Part shown: piece by piece, positions 1-6,100 of the stretch
Position numbering within the stretch: the first letter of the stretch is position 1
Layout: each line of letters starts with the position of its first letter
Assembly: GCA_007134805.1 (NCBI GenBank)
Contig: SLKB01000408.1
Location: 1 to 6,204 of the forward strand
Direction of reading: 5' to 3'
Source of the DNA: Paracoccaceae bacterium
GTDB taxonomy: Bacteria; Pseudomonadota; Alphaproteobacteria; Rhodobacterales; Rhodobacteraceae
DNA length: 6,204 nucleotides
Notes under the pieces: model-generated
The model's database searches: none
The model's input: only the letters and a program-made list of their open reading frames with translations
Told to the model about the DNA's origin: nothing
Position numbers and translations under genes: made by a program

Positions 1-467
1 AGCTTGCCGGCCTCGTCGAAGCCCTTGGACGGTGCGGCCAGCATCACTTCGGGGCCCTGCAACAGATGGGGGCGGAAGGCCACCATCATCAGCCGCAACG
101 CGAATTGCGTCCGCTCGCCCCCCGCGCGCCCTGCCGCGGCCGAGACGATCGCCACAGGCTTGTCTGCCCAGGGCGCACCGCCCCGGCTGAGCCAGTCGAG
201 CGCGTTCTTCAGCACACCCGGCGGGGCCTTGTTGTATTCGGGGCAGGCGATGATCACGGCATCGGCGTCCTTGATCTGCTGCTTGAGCGCGGTCACCTCA
301 TCGGGCATGCCCTGCGCCTCGAGATCCTCATCGAAAAGCGGCAGCCGCAGGTTGCCTTCGGTGAACTGTGCCGGGCCGAAGGCATCCCTGGCCGCATGCA
401 GCAGTTTCCGGTTCCAGGAGTCCTTGCGCAGTGATCCGCAAATTCCCACGAGTTTCAAATGAGCCAT
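1..467 (-). CDS. NADPH-dependent FMN reductase family flavoprotein (C-terminus outside the window)
   Basis: This is the N-terminal 155 codons of a flavodoxin-fold NAD(P)H:FMN/quinone oxidoreductase (NADPH_dep_red family, which includes the ChrR/YieF and azoreductase-like proteins). These are cytosolic enzymes that reduce FMN, quinones, azo dyes or metal oxyanions. Visible motifs are the N-terminal strand LKLVGICGSLRKDSWNR (residues 4-20), whose GSLRKxSxN loop binds the FMN phosphate. The family signature PEYN lies at 76-79, followed by PGVLKNALDWLSR (83-95). A second flavin-site loop, SAAAGRAGG, is near 109-117. The start at 467 is chosen because AGAGGA lies 4 bases upstream and the protein then begins at the first beta strand, as usual in the family. 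The other nearby ATG (472-470) is out of frame. The remaining 30 or so residues run off the left edge. The gene diverges from the thiamine diphosphate enzyme at 601. The family call is secure, but the physiological substrate cannot be read from sequence. Confidence 0.9.
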   Translation of the reverse strand, partial: MAHLKLVGICGSLRKDSWNRKLLHAARDAFGPAQFTEGNLRLPLFDEDLEAQGMPDEVTALKQQIKDADAVIIACPEYNKAPPGVLKNALDWLSRGGAPWADKPVAIVSAAAGRAGGERTQFALRLMMVAFRPHLLQGPEVMLAAPSKGFDEAGK

Positions 468-495
468 ACCATCCTCTTGTTTTCAGCGTCTCGGC

Positions 496-505
496 GTTAG
501 CTAAC
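496..505. promoter_or_regulatory. 10-bp perfect palindrome in the divergent intergenic region
   Basis: GTTAGCTAAC is a perfect 10-bp palindrome, AT-rich at its flanks within GC-rich surroundings. It lies 29 bases upstream of the FMN reductase start codon and 96 bases upstream of the thiamine diphosphate enzyme start. The position suits an operator or a regulator half-site pair, but the regulator is not identifiable. The symmetry stops at the tenth base, so chance is a real alternative. Confidence 0.3.
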
Positions 506-535
506 CTGCCACAGCGGATTGGCAAATGTGGATCG

Positions 536-586
536 CTTGCGGTTGCGCGCCCTTTTGCCCAACATGCAGACCACGCAACGCGCAAG
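536..586 (+). promoter_or_regulatory. Paired TTGCG / CGCAA inverted repeat, possible leader hairpin or operator array
   Basis: The left arm CTTGCGGTTGCG (536-547) is complementary to CGCAAC-G-CGCAAG (574-586), giving 12 pairs with one bulged G at 580 and a 26-base loop. Each arm is a tandem of two TTGCG or CGCAA units. The right arm ends at 586, directly before the AAGGAGG Shine-Dalgarno at 587. As RNA it could form a stem beside the ribosome binding site. As DNA it could be four half-sites for a regulator. I cannot distinguish these. No convincing -35/-10 pair for the plus-strand gene is visible in 468-600. Confidence 0.4.
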
Positions 587-593
587 AAGGAGG
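587..593 (+). promoter_or_regulatory. Strong Shine-Dalgarno that fixes the start of the thiamine diphosphate enzyme at 601
   Basis: AAGGAGG lies 7 bases before ATG 601. The reading frame stays open upstream to an ATG at 526, which lacks a comparable site, so this element selects 601 as the start. Confidence 0.8.
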
Positions 594-600
594 ACGGGCC

Positions 601-2253
601 ATGCGCCATGGCGGGCAGATACTGGTGGACCAGTTGAAGATTCAGGGCGTGCGGCGCGTCTTCTCGGTGCCGGGAGAGAGCTTTCTGGCCGCGCTCGACG
701 GGCTGTATGAGTCGGGGATCGAGAATGTGGTCTGCCGCCATGAGGGCGGCGCGGTCATGATGGCCGAGGCGCATGCGAAACTCACCGGCCAGCCCGGCGT
801 GGCCTTCGTCACGCGCGGGCCCGGCGCGACGAATGGCGCGGCCGGCATCCATGTGGCGCGGCAGGATTCGACGCCGCTGATCCTGTTCGTGGGCCAGATC
901 GACAATCGCCACCGCGACCGCGAGGCCTTCCAGGAGGTCAATTACCGCGAATTCTTCAAGCCGATCGCGAAATGGGCGGCCGAGATCGACCAGACCGAAC
1001 GTCTGCCCGAATATATCAGCCGCGCGTTTCATCAGGCGCGGGCGGGACGGCCGGGTCCGGTGGTGCTGGCGCTGCCGGAAAACATCCTCTCGGCGCGCGC
1101 GGATGTACCCGATCTGCCGGCGGTGGCCGCGACCCCGCCCTCGGTCTGCTCGGAACAGATCGACGCCGTGCTCGAGTTGCTGTGCAAGGCAAAGGCCCCG
1201 CTGGTGATCGCGGGCGGGTCGGTCTGGTCGGCGGCGACCGCGCGGAACCTTGCGACCTTTGCCGAGGAATTCGATCTGCCGGTCTGCGCCACCTTTCGCC
1301 GGATGGACCGGATGGACAACCGCCACCCCAATTACGCGGGCGATCTGTCAGTGGGGCTGAACCCCGCGCTCGCCGCGCGGATGCGGGCTGCGGATTGCCT
1401 GCTGGTGCTGGGGGCGCGGCTGGGCGATATTGCGACGGGCAGCTACACGCTGGTCGATCCTGCCGCGCCGGGCAAGACGATCCTGCATGTCCATCCAGAC
1501 CCGGACGAGCTGGGGCGGGTGTTTCGCCCCGATCTTGGCCTTGCCGCGCCTGCAGTCGATGTGATCGCCAAGCTCGCGGGGCGCGCGGCGCCGGCGCATC
1601 CGGACTGGGCCGAGTGGACGCGCGCGGCGCGGGCCGAGTATCTCGACTGGGTCACCCCGCGCGAGACGCCGGGCGCGGTGAAGCTCGAAGCCGTCATTCA
1701 CCAGCTCTCGGACATGCTGCCCGATGATGCGATCGTGACCAATGGCGCGGGCAATTATGCAGCCTTCCTGCACCGCTATCTGCGCGCGCGCGCCTTCCCC
1801 GGACATCTGGCGCCGACCTCGGGCTCGATGGGCTACGGGCTGCCGGCGGCGATCGCGGCAAAGCTTGAACATCCCGACCGCGCGGTGATCTGCTTTGCGG
1901 GCGATGGATGCTTCCAGATGACGCAGAACGAGCTGTCCACTGCCTGCCAGCATGGCGCGGCGATCATCGTGATCATCTGCAACAATGGCCAGTACGGCAC
2001 GATCCGCATGCATCAGGAAAAGACCTATCCCGGCCGGGTGAGCGGCACGCAGATGTTCAACCCCGATTACCCTGCGCTGGCGCGCGCCTATGGCGCGCAT
2101 GGCGAAAAGGTCGAACGGACCGAGGATTTCGAGGCCGCCTTCGCCCGCGCGCTTGACGCCGGGCTCCCCGCGCTGATCGAGCTGGTGCTGGACCCCGAGG
2201 CGCTTTCACCCGCGCTGACGCTGGCGGCGGCGCGGGCTCAGGGCGGAGGCTGA
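601..2253 (+). CDS. Thiamine diphosphate-dependent enzyme, acetolactate synthase superfamily, specificity unknown
   Basis: A 550-residue protein with the three-domain order of the acetolactate synthase/pyruvate decarboxylase superfamily. The N-terminal Pyr domain (about 1-165) contains VPGES (23-27) and the cofactor-activating Glu48 in RHEGGA. A central Rossmann-like domain (about 185-330) follows. The C-terminal PP domain (about 360-540) carries the Mg/ThDP motif GDG (434-436), 24 residues, then NN (461-462). Such enzymes form or break C-C bonds next to a carbonyl, usually starting from a 2-oxo acid. In biosynthetic acetohydroxyacid synthase the segment after NN reads roughly LGMVRQWQ, with Met and Trp contacting substrate. 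Here it is YGTIRMHQ, with Thr467 and His471 at those places. No ilvN regulatory subunit or other branched-chain gene is adjacent. I therefore call it a generic ThDP lyase/decarboxylase rather than IlvB. The start is set by AAGGAGG at 587-593. The 3' end overlaps convergent rsmD by 16 bases. Confidence 0.93.
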   Translation: MRHGGQILVDQLKIQGVRRVFSVPGESFLAALDGLYESGIENVVCRHEGGAVMMAEAHAKLTGQPGVAFVTRGPGATNGAAGIHVARQDSTPLILFVGQIDNRHRDREAFQEVNYREFFKPIAKWAAEIDQTERLPEYISRAFHQARAGRPGPVVLALPENILSARADVPDLPAVAATPPSVCSEQIDAVLELLCKAKAPLVIAGGSVWSAATARNLATFAEEFDLPVCATFRRMDRMDNRHPNYAGDLSVGLNPALAARMRAADCLLVLGARLGDIATGSYTLVDPAAPGKTILHVHPDPDELGRVFRPDLGLAAPAVDVIAKLAGRAAPAHPDWAEWTRAARAEYLDWVTPRETPGAVKLEAVIHQLSDMLPDDAIVTNGAGNYAAFLHRYLRARAFPGHLAPTSGSMGYGLPAAIAAKLEHPDRAVICFAGDGCFQMTQNELSTACQHGAAIIVIICNNGQYGTIRMHQEKTYPGRVSGTQMFNPDYPALARAYGAHGEKVERTEDFEAAFARALDAGLPALIELVLDPEALSPALTLAAARAQGGG

Positions 2254-2807
2254 CATTCCAGCAGCGTGACATGGGTCTCGCCGTAGCGGCGCTGATCGAG
2301 CAAGCTGAAGCCCTCGGGCGGCACCTGGGGGGCGTTGTCCTCAAGCACGATCTGCGCGTCCGGTGCCAGCCAGCCGCCCGCGCGGGCAGCAAGCAGCGCC
2401 CGCGCGCCGAGGTCCTGGCCGTAGGGCGGATCGAGGAACACGAGATCGAAGGGCGCGTCGCGGTTCTCGCCCAGCCGGGTCGCATCGCGGCGGAAGACGC
2501 GCGTTACGCCCATCACGCGCAGCTTCTCGATATTCTGGCGCAGGAGCGCGCGCGCCGCGATCCCGTCATCGACGAACACAGATAGCGCCGCCCCGCGCGA
2601 GAGTGCCTCAAGCCCGAGCGCACCCGTGCCCGCGAAGAGATCGAGCACCCGCGCACCGTTGATCCGTGTGCCATGGCCGGCATTGATCAGCAGGTTGAAG
2701 ATCGCCTCGCGCACCCGGTCCGAGGTCGGGCGCAGATGCGCGGCCGCATCGCCCGCGCCAAGCTCGGCAAGTCTGGTGCCGCGGTAGCGCCCGCCGATGA
2801 TCCTCAT
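2238..2807 (-). CDS. rsmD: 16S rRNA (guanine(966)-N(2))-methyltransferase RsmD
   Basis: A 189-residue, SAM-dependent Rossmann-fold methyltransferase of normal RsmD length. The family transfers a methyl group to N2 of G966 of 16S rRNA during small-subunit assembly. Visible signatures are the N-terminal MRIIGGRYRGTRL, the RsmD-type segment LRPTSDRVREAIFN (25-38), the SAM-binding loop LDLFAGTGALGLEALSRG (55-72), and the catalytic motif DPPY (126-129), typical of N2-guanine and N6-adenine methyltransferases. The ATG overlaps the stop codon of the upstream flavoprotein gene by 4 bases (ATGA). The only nearby Shine-Dalgarno-like site, AAGGA, is about 10 bases upstream, so translation is probably coupled to the flavoprotein. 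The stop lies 16 bases inside the end of the convergent thiamine diphosphate gene, which leaves no room for a separate terminator. Identification is secure. The pairing with a flavoprotein rather than another RNA-processing gene tells us little about function. Confidence 0.96.
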   Translation of the reverse strand: MRIIGGRYRGTRLAELGAGDAAAHLRPTSDRVREAIFNLLINAGHGTRINGARVLDLFAGTGALGLEALSRGAALSVFVDDGIAARALLRQNIEKLRVMGVTRVFRRDATRLGENRDAPFDLVFLDPPYGQDLGARALLAARAGGWLAPDAQIVLEDNAPQVPPEGFSLLDQRRYGETHVTLLECQPPP

Positions 2808-4006
2808 GCGCGCAGGAGATCCTTCAGCTCGACCCGTGGGTCGCGCAACCGCGCCGGGTCGGGGCTGCGGCCCTGCTCCAGCAATCGCTTGCCGACCATA
2901 TAGGCGCGCGGATCGCCCAGCGCGTCGACGGCGAGAAACTGATCGCCCGCGTAATACCAATGGCTGCGCGCCGGGCCCGTGCGGGTGACGACCCGGTCAT
3001 AGCCCGCATGCAGCCCCGCGATCTGCAGTTTCAGGTCATACTGATCCGACCAGAACCACGGCACCGGGTCATAGGCGCGCGCGGCCCCCAGGATGTTGTC
3101 GGCCACAAGCTCGGCCTGCTCGATCGCGTTCTGCACGCTCTCCAGGCGGACGCGCCGGCCGCGCCACGGGAAGGACGCGCAATCGCCCGCAGCCCAAATG
3201 CGCGGGTCCGAACTGCGCCCCATGGCATCGACCGCGATCCCGTTGTCGAGCGTGAGCCCCGCTGCCTCGGCCAGCCCGACCCGCGGACGCACGCCGATAC
3301 CGAGGATCACCAGATCCGCGGCCAGGTGCCGGCCGTCCTGCAGCGCAACGCCGGTGACCCGGCCTGCCCCCTCGATGCGGGCCACTGCAGTCTCCTCATG
3401 GATCGTGACCCCATGCGCGTGGTGCAGGGCGCGGATCGCGTCCGCAGTCTCTGGCGCGGCGACACGCGACAGGATGCGCGGGGCCGCCTCGATCACATGC
3501 ACGCGCAGGCCGAGTTTCGCGGCGACGGCGGCGGCTTCGAGCCCGATATAGCCCCCGCCCAGGATCACGACCTGGCGCCCGGCCACCACCTCGGGGGCGA
3601 GGGCGTCGACATCGGCAAGCGAGCGGATCACGAAAACCCCTTGCAGCGTGCCGCCCAAGGCCGCCGGCAAGCGGTTCGGTGCACCGCCGGTGCACAGGAT
3701 CAGGTGATCATAGTCCAGCACCTCGGACCCGAGGGCAACCCGGCGCGCGGCGCGGTCGATGCCGCTGACCGGGGTGCCGAGGCGCAACTCGATTGCGTGC
3801 TCGGCATAAAACGCCTCAGGGCGCAGGAAGAGGCGTTCCTGCGCCATCTCGCCCATCAGATAGGCTTTCGAGAGCGGCGGGCGCTGGTAGGGGGGCACGC
3901 CCTCGTCCCCGATCAGGGTGATCCGACCATCGAACCCTGCGCCGCGCAGCCGCGCGACCAGTGACGCCCCGGCCTGCCCGGCGCCGATCGCGACGATTTT
4001 GTCCAT
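2804..4006 (-). CDS. NADH-dependent ferredoxin reductase-like FAD flavoprotein
   Basis: A 400-residue flavoprotein of the rubredoxin/putidaredoxin/rhodocoxin reductase class, which passes electrons from NAD(P)H through FAD to a small iron-sulphur or rubredoxin partner. The FAD dinucleotide motif GAGQAGAS is at 8-15. YQRPPLSKAYL (40-50) is characteristic of the class. The second dinucleotide motif GGGYIGLEAA (150-159) is followed by Glu173 (VIEAAPRIL), an acidic residue at the strand end that usually favours NADH over NADPH. The second FAD motif IWAAGDCASF (270-279) and the C-terminal PWFWSDQYDLKLQIAG (316-331) complete the family pattern. Ser45-Lys46 replace any CxxxxC, so no redox-active disulfide of the glutathione reductase type is present. 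The start at 4006 has GGAG 5 bases upstream and begins at the FAD strand. No ferredoxin, P450 or oxygenase gene is in the window, so its electron acceptor is unknown. It is coupled to rsmD downstream and divergent from the peroxiredoxin gene. Confidence 0.93.
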   Translation of the reverse strand: MDKIVAIGAGQAGASLVARLRGAGFDGRITLIGDEGVPPYQRPPLSKAYLMGEMAQERLFLRPEAFYAEHAIELRLGTPVSGIDRAARRVALGSEVLDYDHLILCTGGAPNRLPAALGGTLQGVFVIRSLADVDALAPEVVAGRQVVILGGGYIGLEAAAVAAKLGLRVHVIEAAPRILSRVAAPETADAIRALHHAHGVTIHEETAVARIEGAGRVTGVALQDGRHLAADLVILGIGVRPRVGLAEAAGLTLDNGIAVDAMGRSSDPRIWAAGDCASFPWRGRRVRLESVQNAIEQAELVADNILGAARAYDPVPWFWSDQYDLKLQIAGLHAGYDRVVTRTGPARSHWYYAGDQFLAVDALGDPRAYMVGKRLLEQGRSPDPARLRDPRVELKDLLRA

Positions 4007-4029
4007 GCTCACTCCGTTGCCACTGGCCT

Positions 4030-4045
4030 GCCTCGCCTGCGAGGC
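4030..4045. promoter_or_regulatory. Perfect 7+7 bp inverted repeat between divergent flavoprotein and peroxiredoxin genes
   Basis: GCCTCGC (4030-4036), a 2-base spacer, then GCGAGGC (4039-4045): a perfect dyad in an 84-base divergent intergenic region. It sits 24 bases from the flavoprotein start codon and 45 bases from the peroxiredoxin start. The 2-base spacer makes a stable RNA hairpin less natural than a protein-binding dyad, and no T-run follows. I infer an operator candidate. No regulator gene is adjacent. Confidence 0.4.
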
Positions 4046-4072
4046 TATATCGCCCGAGGATGTAATGATAAA
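4044..4072 (-). promoter_or_regulatory. Weak candidate sigma-70-type promoter for the flavoprotein-rsmD pair
   Basis: On the minus strand TTTATC (4072-4067) and TATAGC (4049-4044) are separated by 17 bases, matching the -35 and -10 consensus at 3 and 4 of 6 positions. If real, transcription would start near 4037, inside the inverted repeat at 4030-4045. The match is poor enough that it may be accidental. I found no better pair for the plus-strand peroxiredoxin gene. Confidence 0.22.
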
Positions 4073-4090
4073 GCAGCAAGGAGCCAATGC

Positions 4091-4612
4091 ATGAGCATTG
4101 CCGAAGTCCAGGCCGAACCCAAGGCCATCGCCGAGGGGGATCGCCTGCCCGATGCGACCCTCAACCGCGCGACGCCCGATGGCCCGCAGGAAGTGTCGAT
4201 GGCGCGCCTGACCGAGGGGCGCAAGGTGGTGATCTTCGCTGTGCCCGGCGCCTTCACGCCGACTTGTCATTCGGCGCATATGCCAAGCTTCCTGTCGGTG
4301 CATGACGCGCTCAGGGCCAAGGGGGTGGACGAGGTCATCTGCCTTGCGGTCAATGACCCTTTCGTGCTGCAGGCTTGGGGCGATGAGACGGGCGCCACCA
4401 CGGCCGGGATCACGCTTGTCTCGGACGGCGCGAGCGAATTCACCCGGGCGGTCGGCATGATCTTCGATGCGCCGCAAGTGGGCTTCATGGGCCGGTCGGT
4501 GCGCTATGCGATGCTGGTCGAGGATGGCGTGGTCAGGATCCTGCATGTCGAGCAGGGCCGCGGCACCTGCGAATTGTCGTCCGGGCCTGCGATGCTGGCC
4601 GCGATGGGATGA
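4091..4612 (+). CDS. Peroxiredoxin, Prx5/type II family
   Basis: A 173-residue cytosolic thiol peroxidase that reduces hydrogen peroxide and organic hydroperoxides. The peroxidatic motif PGAFTPTC spans 52-59, giving Cys59 with Thr56 of the catalytic triad. The conserved Arg is probably Arg138 in SVRYAMLVEDG. Cys84, in EVICLAVNDPFV, lies 25 residues after Cys59, the spacing of the second cysteine in plant type II peroxiredoxins. Cys160, in GRGTCELSSG, falls near the position of the resolving cysteine of human Prx5. Both 2-Cys and glutaredoxin/thioredoxin-dependent 1-Cys cycles are therefore possible. There is no fused glutaredoxin domain and no signal peptide. AAGGAG (4078-4083) lies 7 bases before ATG 4091. 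An ATG at 4087 is out of frame. The gene is divergent from the FAD flavoprotein and heads a tight plus-strand run, its stop overlapping the next start by 4 bases. Confidence 0.95.
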   Translation: MSIAEVQAEPKAIAEGDRLPDATLNRATPDGPQEVSMARLTEGRKVVIFAVPGAFTPTCHSAHMPSFLSVHDALRAKGVDEVICLAVNDPFVLQAWGDETGATTAGITLVSDGASEFTRAVGMIFDAPQVGFMGRSVRYAMLVEDGVVRILHVEQGRGTCELSSGPAMLAAMG

Positions 4613-5808
4613 TGGATGGCGCGGCGCTCTCGGTCAGTCTGATCACCGATCTCGGCCAGATCGACGCCAGCGACTGGGATGCCTGCGCCAATCCAGGTGG
4701 CACAGCTCCGCCGCGCGATCCATTCACGACGCATCGGTTCCTGCGCGCGCTCGAGACATCGGGCTCGGTCGGTCCCGGCACCGGCTGGGAGCCGCGCCAT
4801 GTGCTGGTGCATCAGGCGGGCCGGCTGATCGCCTGCGCACCGCATTACGCCAAGAGCCACTCGCAGGGCGAATACATCTTCGATCATGCCTTCGCGCAGG
4901 CCTACACACGGGCCGGCGGGCGGTATTACCCGAAGCTGCAATGCGCAGTGCCCTTCACCCCCGCGACAGGTCCGCGCTTCCTGTGCCGCCCCGGCCATGA
5001 AGAGGTCGGCACGGCCGCGATCCTGCAGGCGATCGCGCAGATCGCCCGCGACAACCGCCTGTCATCCGCGCATGTCACCTTCTGCACCGAGGCCGAGGCC
5101 GCGCGCGGCACGGCGCAGGGCTTCCTGCACCGCGTGACCGAGCAATTCCACTGGGAAAACCGCGGCTATGGCAGTTTTGCGGAATTCCTGGCGGATCTCT
5201 CGTCGCGCAAGCGCAAGACGATCCGCAAGGAGCGGGCGACAGCACAAGGCTTTGGCGGCGAGATCCGCTGCCTGACGGGCGACGCATTGACCCCTGAGCA
5301 TTGGGATGCGTTCTGGCAGTTCTACCAGGACACGGGCGCGCGCAAATGGGGCACGCCCTATCTCACGCGCGGGTTTTTCGACCTTGTCCAGGAAAGCATG
5401 CGCGACGACGTGCTGCTGGTGCTGGCCGAGCGCCACGGGGTGCCTGTCGCCGGGGCGCTGAATTTCATCGGGCAGGAGACGCTGTTTGGCCGCTACTGGG
5501 GTTGCATCGAGGATCACCCCTGCCTGCATTTCGAACTCTGCTATTATCAGGCGATGGATCATGCGATCGCGCGGGGGCTCGGGCGCGTCGAGGCGGGCGC
5601 GCAGGGCACCCACAAGCTTGCGCGCGGATACATGCCCAGCCGCGTGCATTCACTGCATCTTTTTCCCGAACCGGGGTTTCACGACGCCGTCGCGCGCTAC
5701 CTGCGCGACGAGACGCGGGCGATCACGCGCGAGATGGACGCGCTGGCCGAATTCGCCCCCTTTCGCAAGACTGACCAGGAGGAAAACCATGGCCGAAAAA
5801 CTGACTGA
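4609..5808 (+). CDS. FemAB-like / DUF482 GNAT-fold protein
   Basis: A 399-residue protein matching by eye the DUF482 family (COG3146, Pfam name 'peptidoglycan biosynthesis/recognition'), usually annotated as a GNAT N-acetyltransferase. Family-like segments are [13 protein letters not shown] (37-49), [19 protein letters not shown] (103-121), [15 protein letters not shown] (180-194) and the basic [13 protein letters not shown] (198-210). Near the C-terminus it has [18 protein letters not shown] (327-344). The N- and C-terminal halves each resemble a GNAT/FemAB lobe, which suggests acyl or aminoacyl transfer, but no substrate is established that I can cite. There is no signal peptide or membrane segment. 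The start ATG at 4609 overlaps the peroxiredoxin stop (ATGA). A second in-frame ATG at 4612 gives TGATG and is equally plausible. No clear Shine-Dalgarno precedes either, so translational coupling is likely. The 3' end overlaps the next gene by 20 bases. Confidence 0.88.
   Translation: MMDGAALSVSLITDLGQIDASDWDACANPGGTAPPRDPFTTHRFLRALETSGSVGPGTGWEPRHVLVHQAGRLIACAPHYAKSHSQGEYIFDHAFAQAYTRAGGRYYPKLQCAVPFTPATGPRFLCRPGHEEVGTAAILQAIAQIARDNRLSSAHVTFCTEAEAARGTAQGFLHRVTEQFHWENRGYGSFAEFLADLSSRKRKTIRKERATAQGFGGEIRCLTGDALTPEHWDAFWQFYQDTGARKWGTPYLTRGFFDLVQESMRDDVLLVLAERHGVPVAGALNFIGQETLFGRYWGCIEDHPCLHFELCYYQAMDHAIARGLGRVEAGAQGTHKLARGYMPSRVHSLHLFPEPGFHDAVARYLRDETRAITREMDALAEFAPFRKTDQEENHGRKTD
5777..5782 (+). 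promoter_or_regulatory. Shine-Dalgarno within the preceding gene that fixes the dehydratase start
   Basis: AGGAGG, 6 bases before ATG 5789 and inside the last codons of the DUF482 gene. It selects 5789 although the reading frame is open further upstream. Confidence 0.75.
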
Positions 5809-6076
5809 CCGCAGCGTCCTCGAGCCCCTGCGCGCGACAGGCTGGGCAGAGGTCGACGGGCGCGACGCGATCGCCAAGGAGTTCACCTTCGCGAATTTCG
5901 TCGAGGCTTTCGGCTTCATGAGCCGCGCCGCGCTCTGGGCCGAAAAGCTCGACCATCATCCCGAATGGTTCAATGTCTACAAGACCGTGACCGTCACGCT
6001 GAGCACGCATGACGTGGACGGGCTGTCGGATCTGGATGTGAAACTCGCCAAGGCGATGGACAAGCTCGCAGGCTAG
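5789..6076 (+). CDS. phhB: Pterin-4a-carbinolamine dehydratase
   Basis: A 95-residue protein of typical family length. The enzyme dehydrates 4a-hydroxytetrahydrobiopterin, recycling the pterin cofactor after aromatic amino acid hydroxylation. The signature is clear: [18 protein letters not shown] (50-67), with His56, His57 and Pro58 of the active-site motif, then the third conserved histidine in [10 protein letters not shown] (71-80, His74). The start at 5789 follows AGGAGG at 5777-5782 and yields the family's usual N-terminus. Its first 20 bases overlap the DUF482 gene in another frame. No phenylalanine hydroxylase gene is in the window. In bacteria lacking one, the family is suspected to act on other pterins, including molybdopterin-related ones, so the in vivo substrate here is open. 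The phhB symbol is by homology only. Confidence 0.95.
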   Translation: MAEKLTDRSVLEPLRATGWAEVDGRDAIAKEFTFANFVEAFGFMSRAALWAEKLDHHPEWFNVYKTVTVTLSTHDVDGLSDLDVKLAKAMDKLAG

Positions 6077-6100
6077 GGCAGCGATTACCCCTCGCATCCC

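Noticed and set aside
328..1326. 332-codon open frame on the minus strand antisense to the 5' half of the ThDP gene
   Set aside because: It overlaps two well-identified genes, has an arginine/alanine-rich low-information translation with no family motif, and is the kind of long antisense frame expected in GC-rich DNA.
1348..2100. 250-codon minus-strand frame antisense to the ThDP gene
   Set aside because: No motif, Arg/Ala/His-rich, and fully inside a gene with clear catalytic motifs on the other strand.
2960..3964. 334-codon plus-strand frame antisense to the FAD flavoprotein
   Set aside because: Its translation shows no recognisable domain, while the minus strand has complete FAD and NAD motifs. 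It is a mirror frame of GC-rich codons.
4007..4546. Minus-strand extension of the flavoprotein frame upstream to about 4546
   Set aside because: The extension runs antisense through the peroxiredoxin gene, and the FAD-binding strand begins right after Met at 4006, which has its own Shine-Dalgarno.
5486..5788. N-terminal extension of the carbinolamine dehydratase frame to 5486
   Set aside because: The extra residues are an off-frame reading of the DUF482 gene, and AGGAGG at 5777-5782 with normal family length supports 5789.
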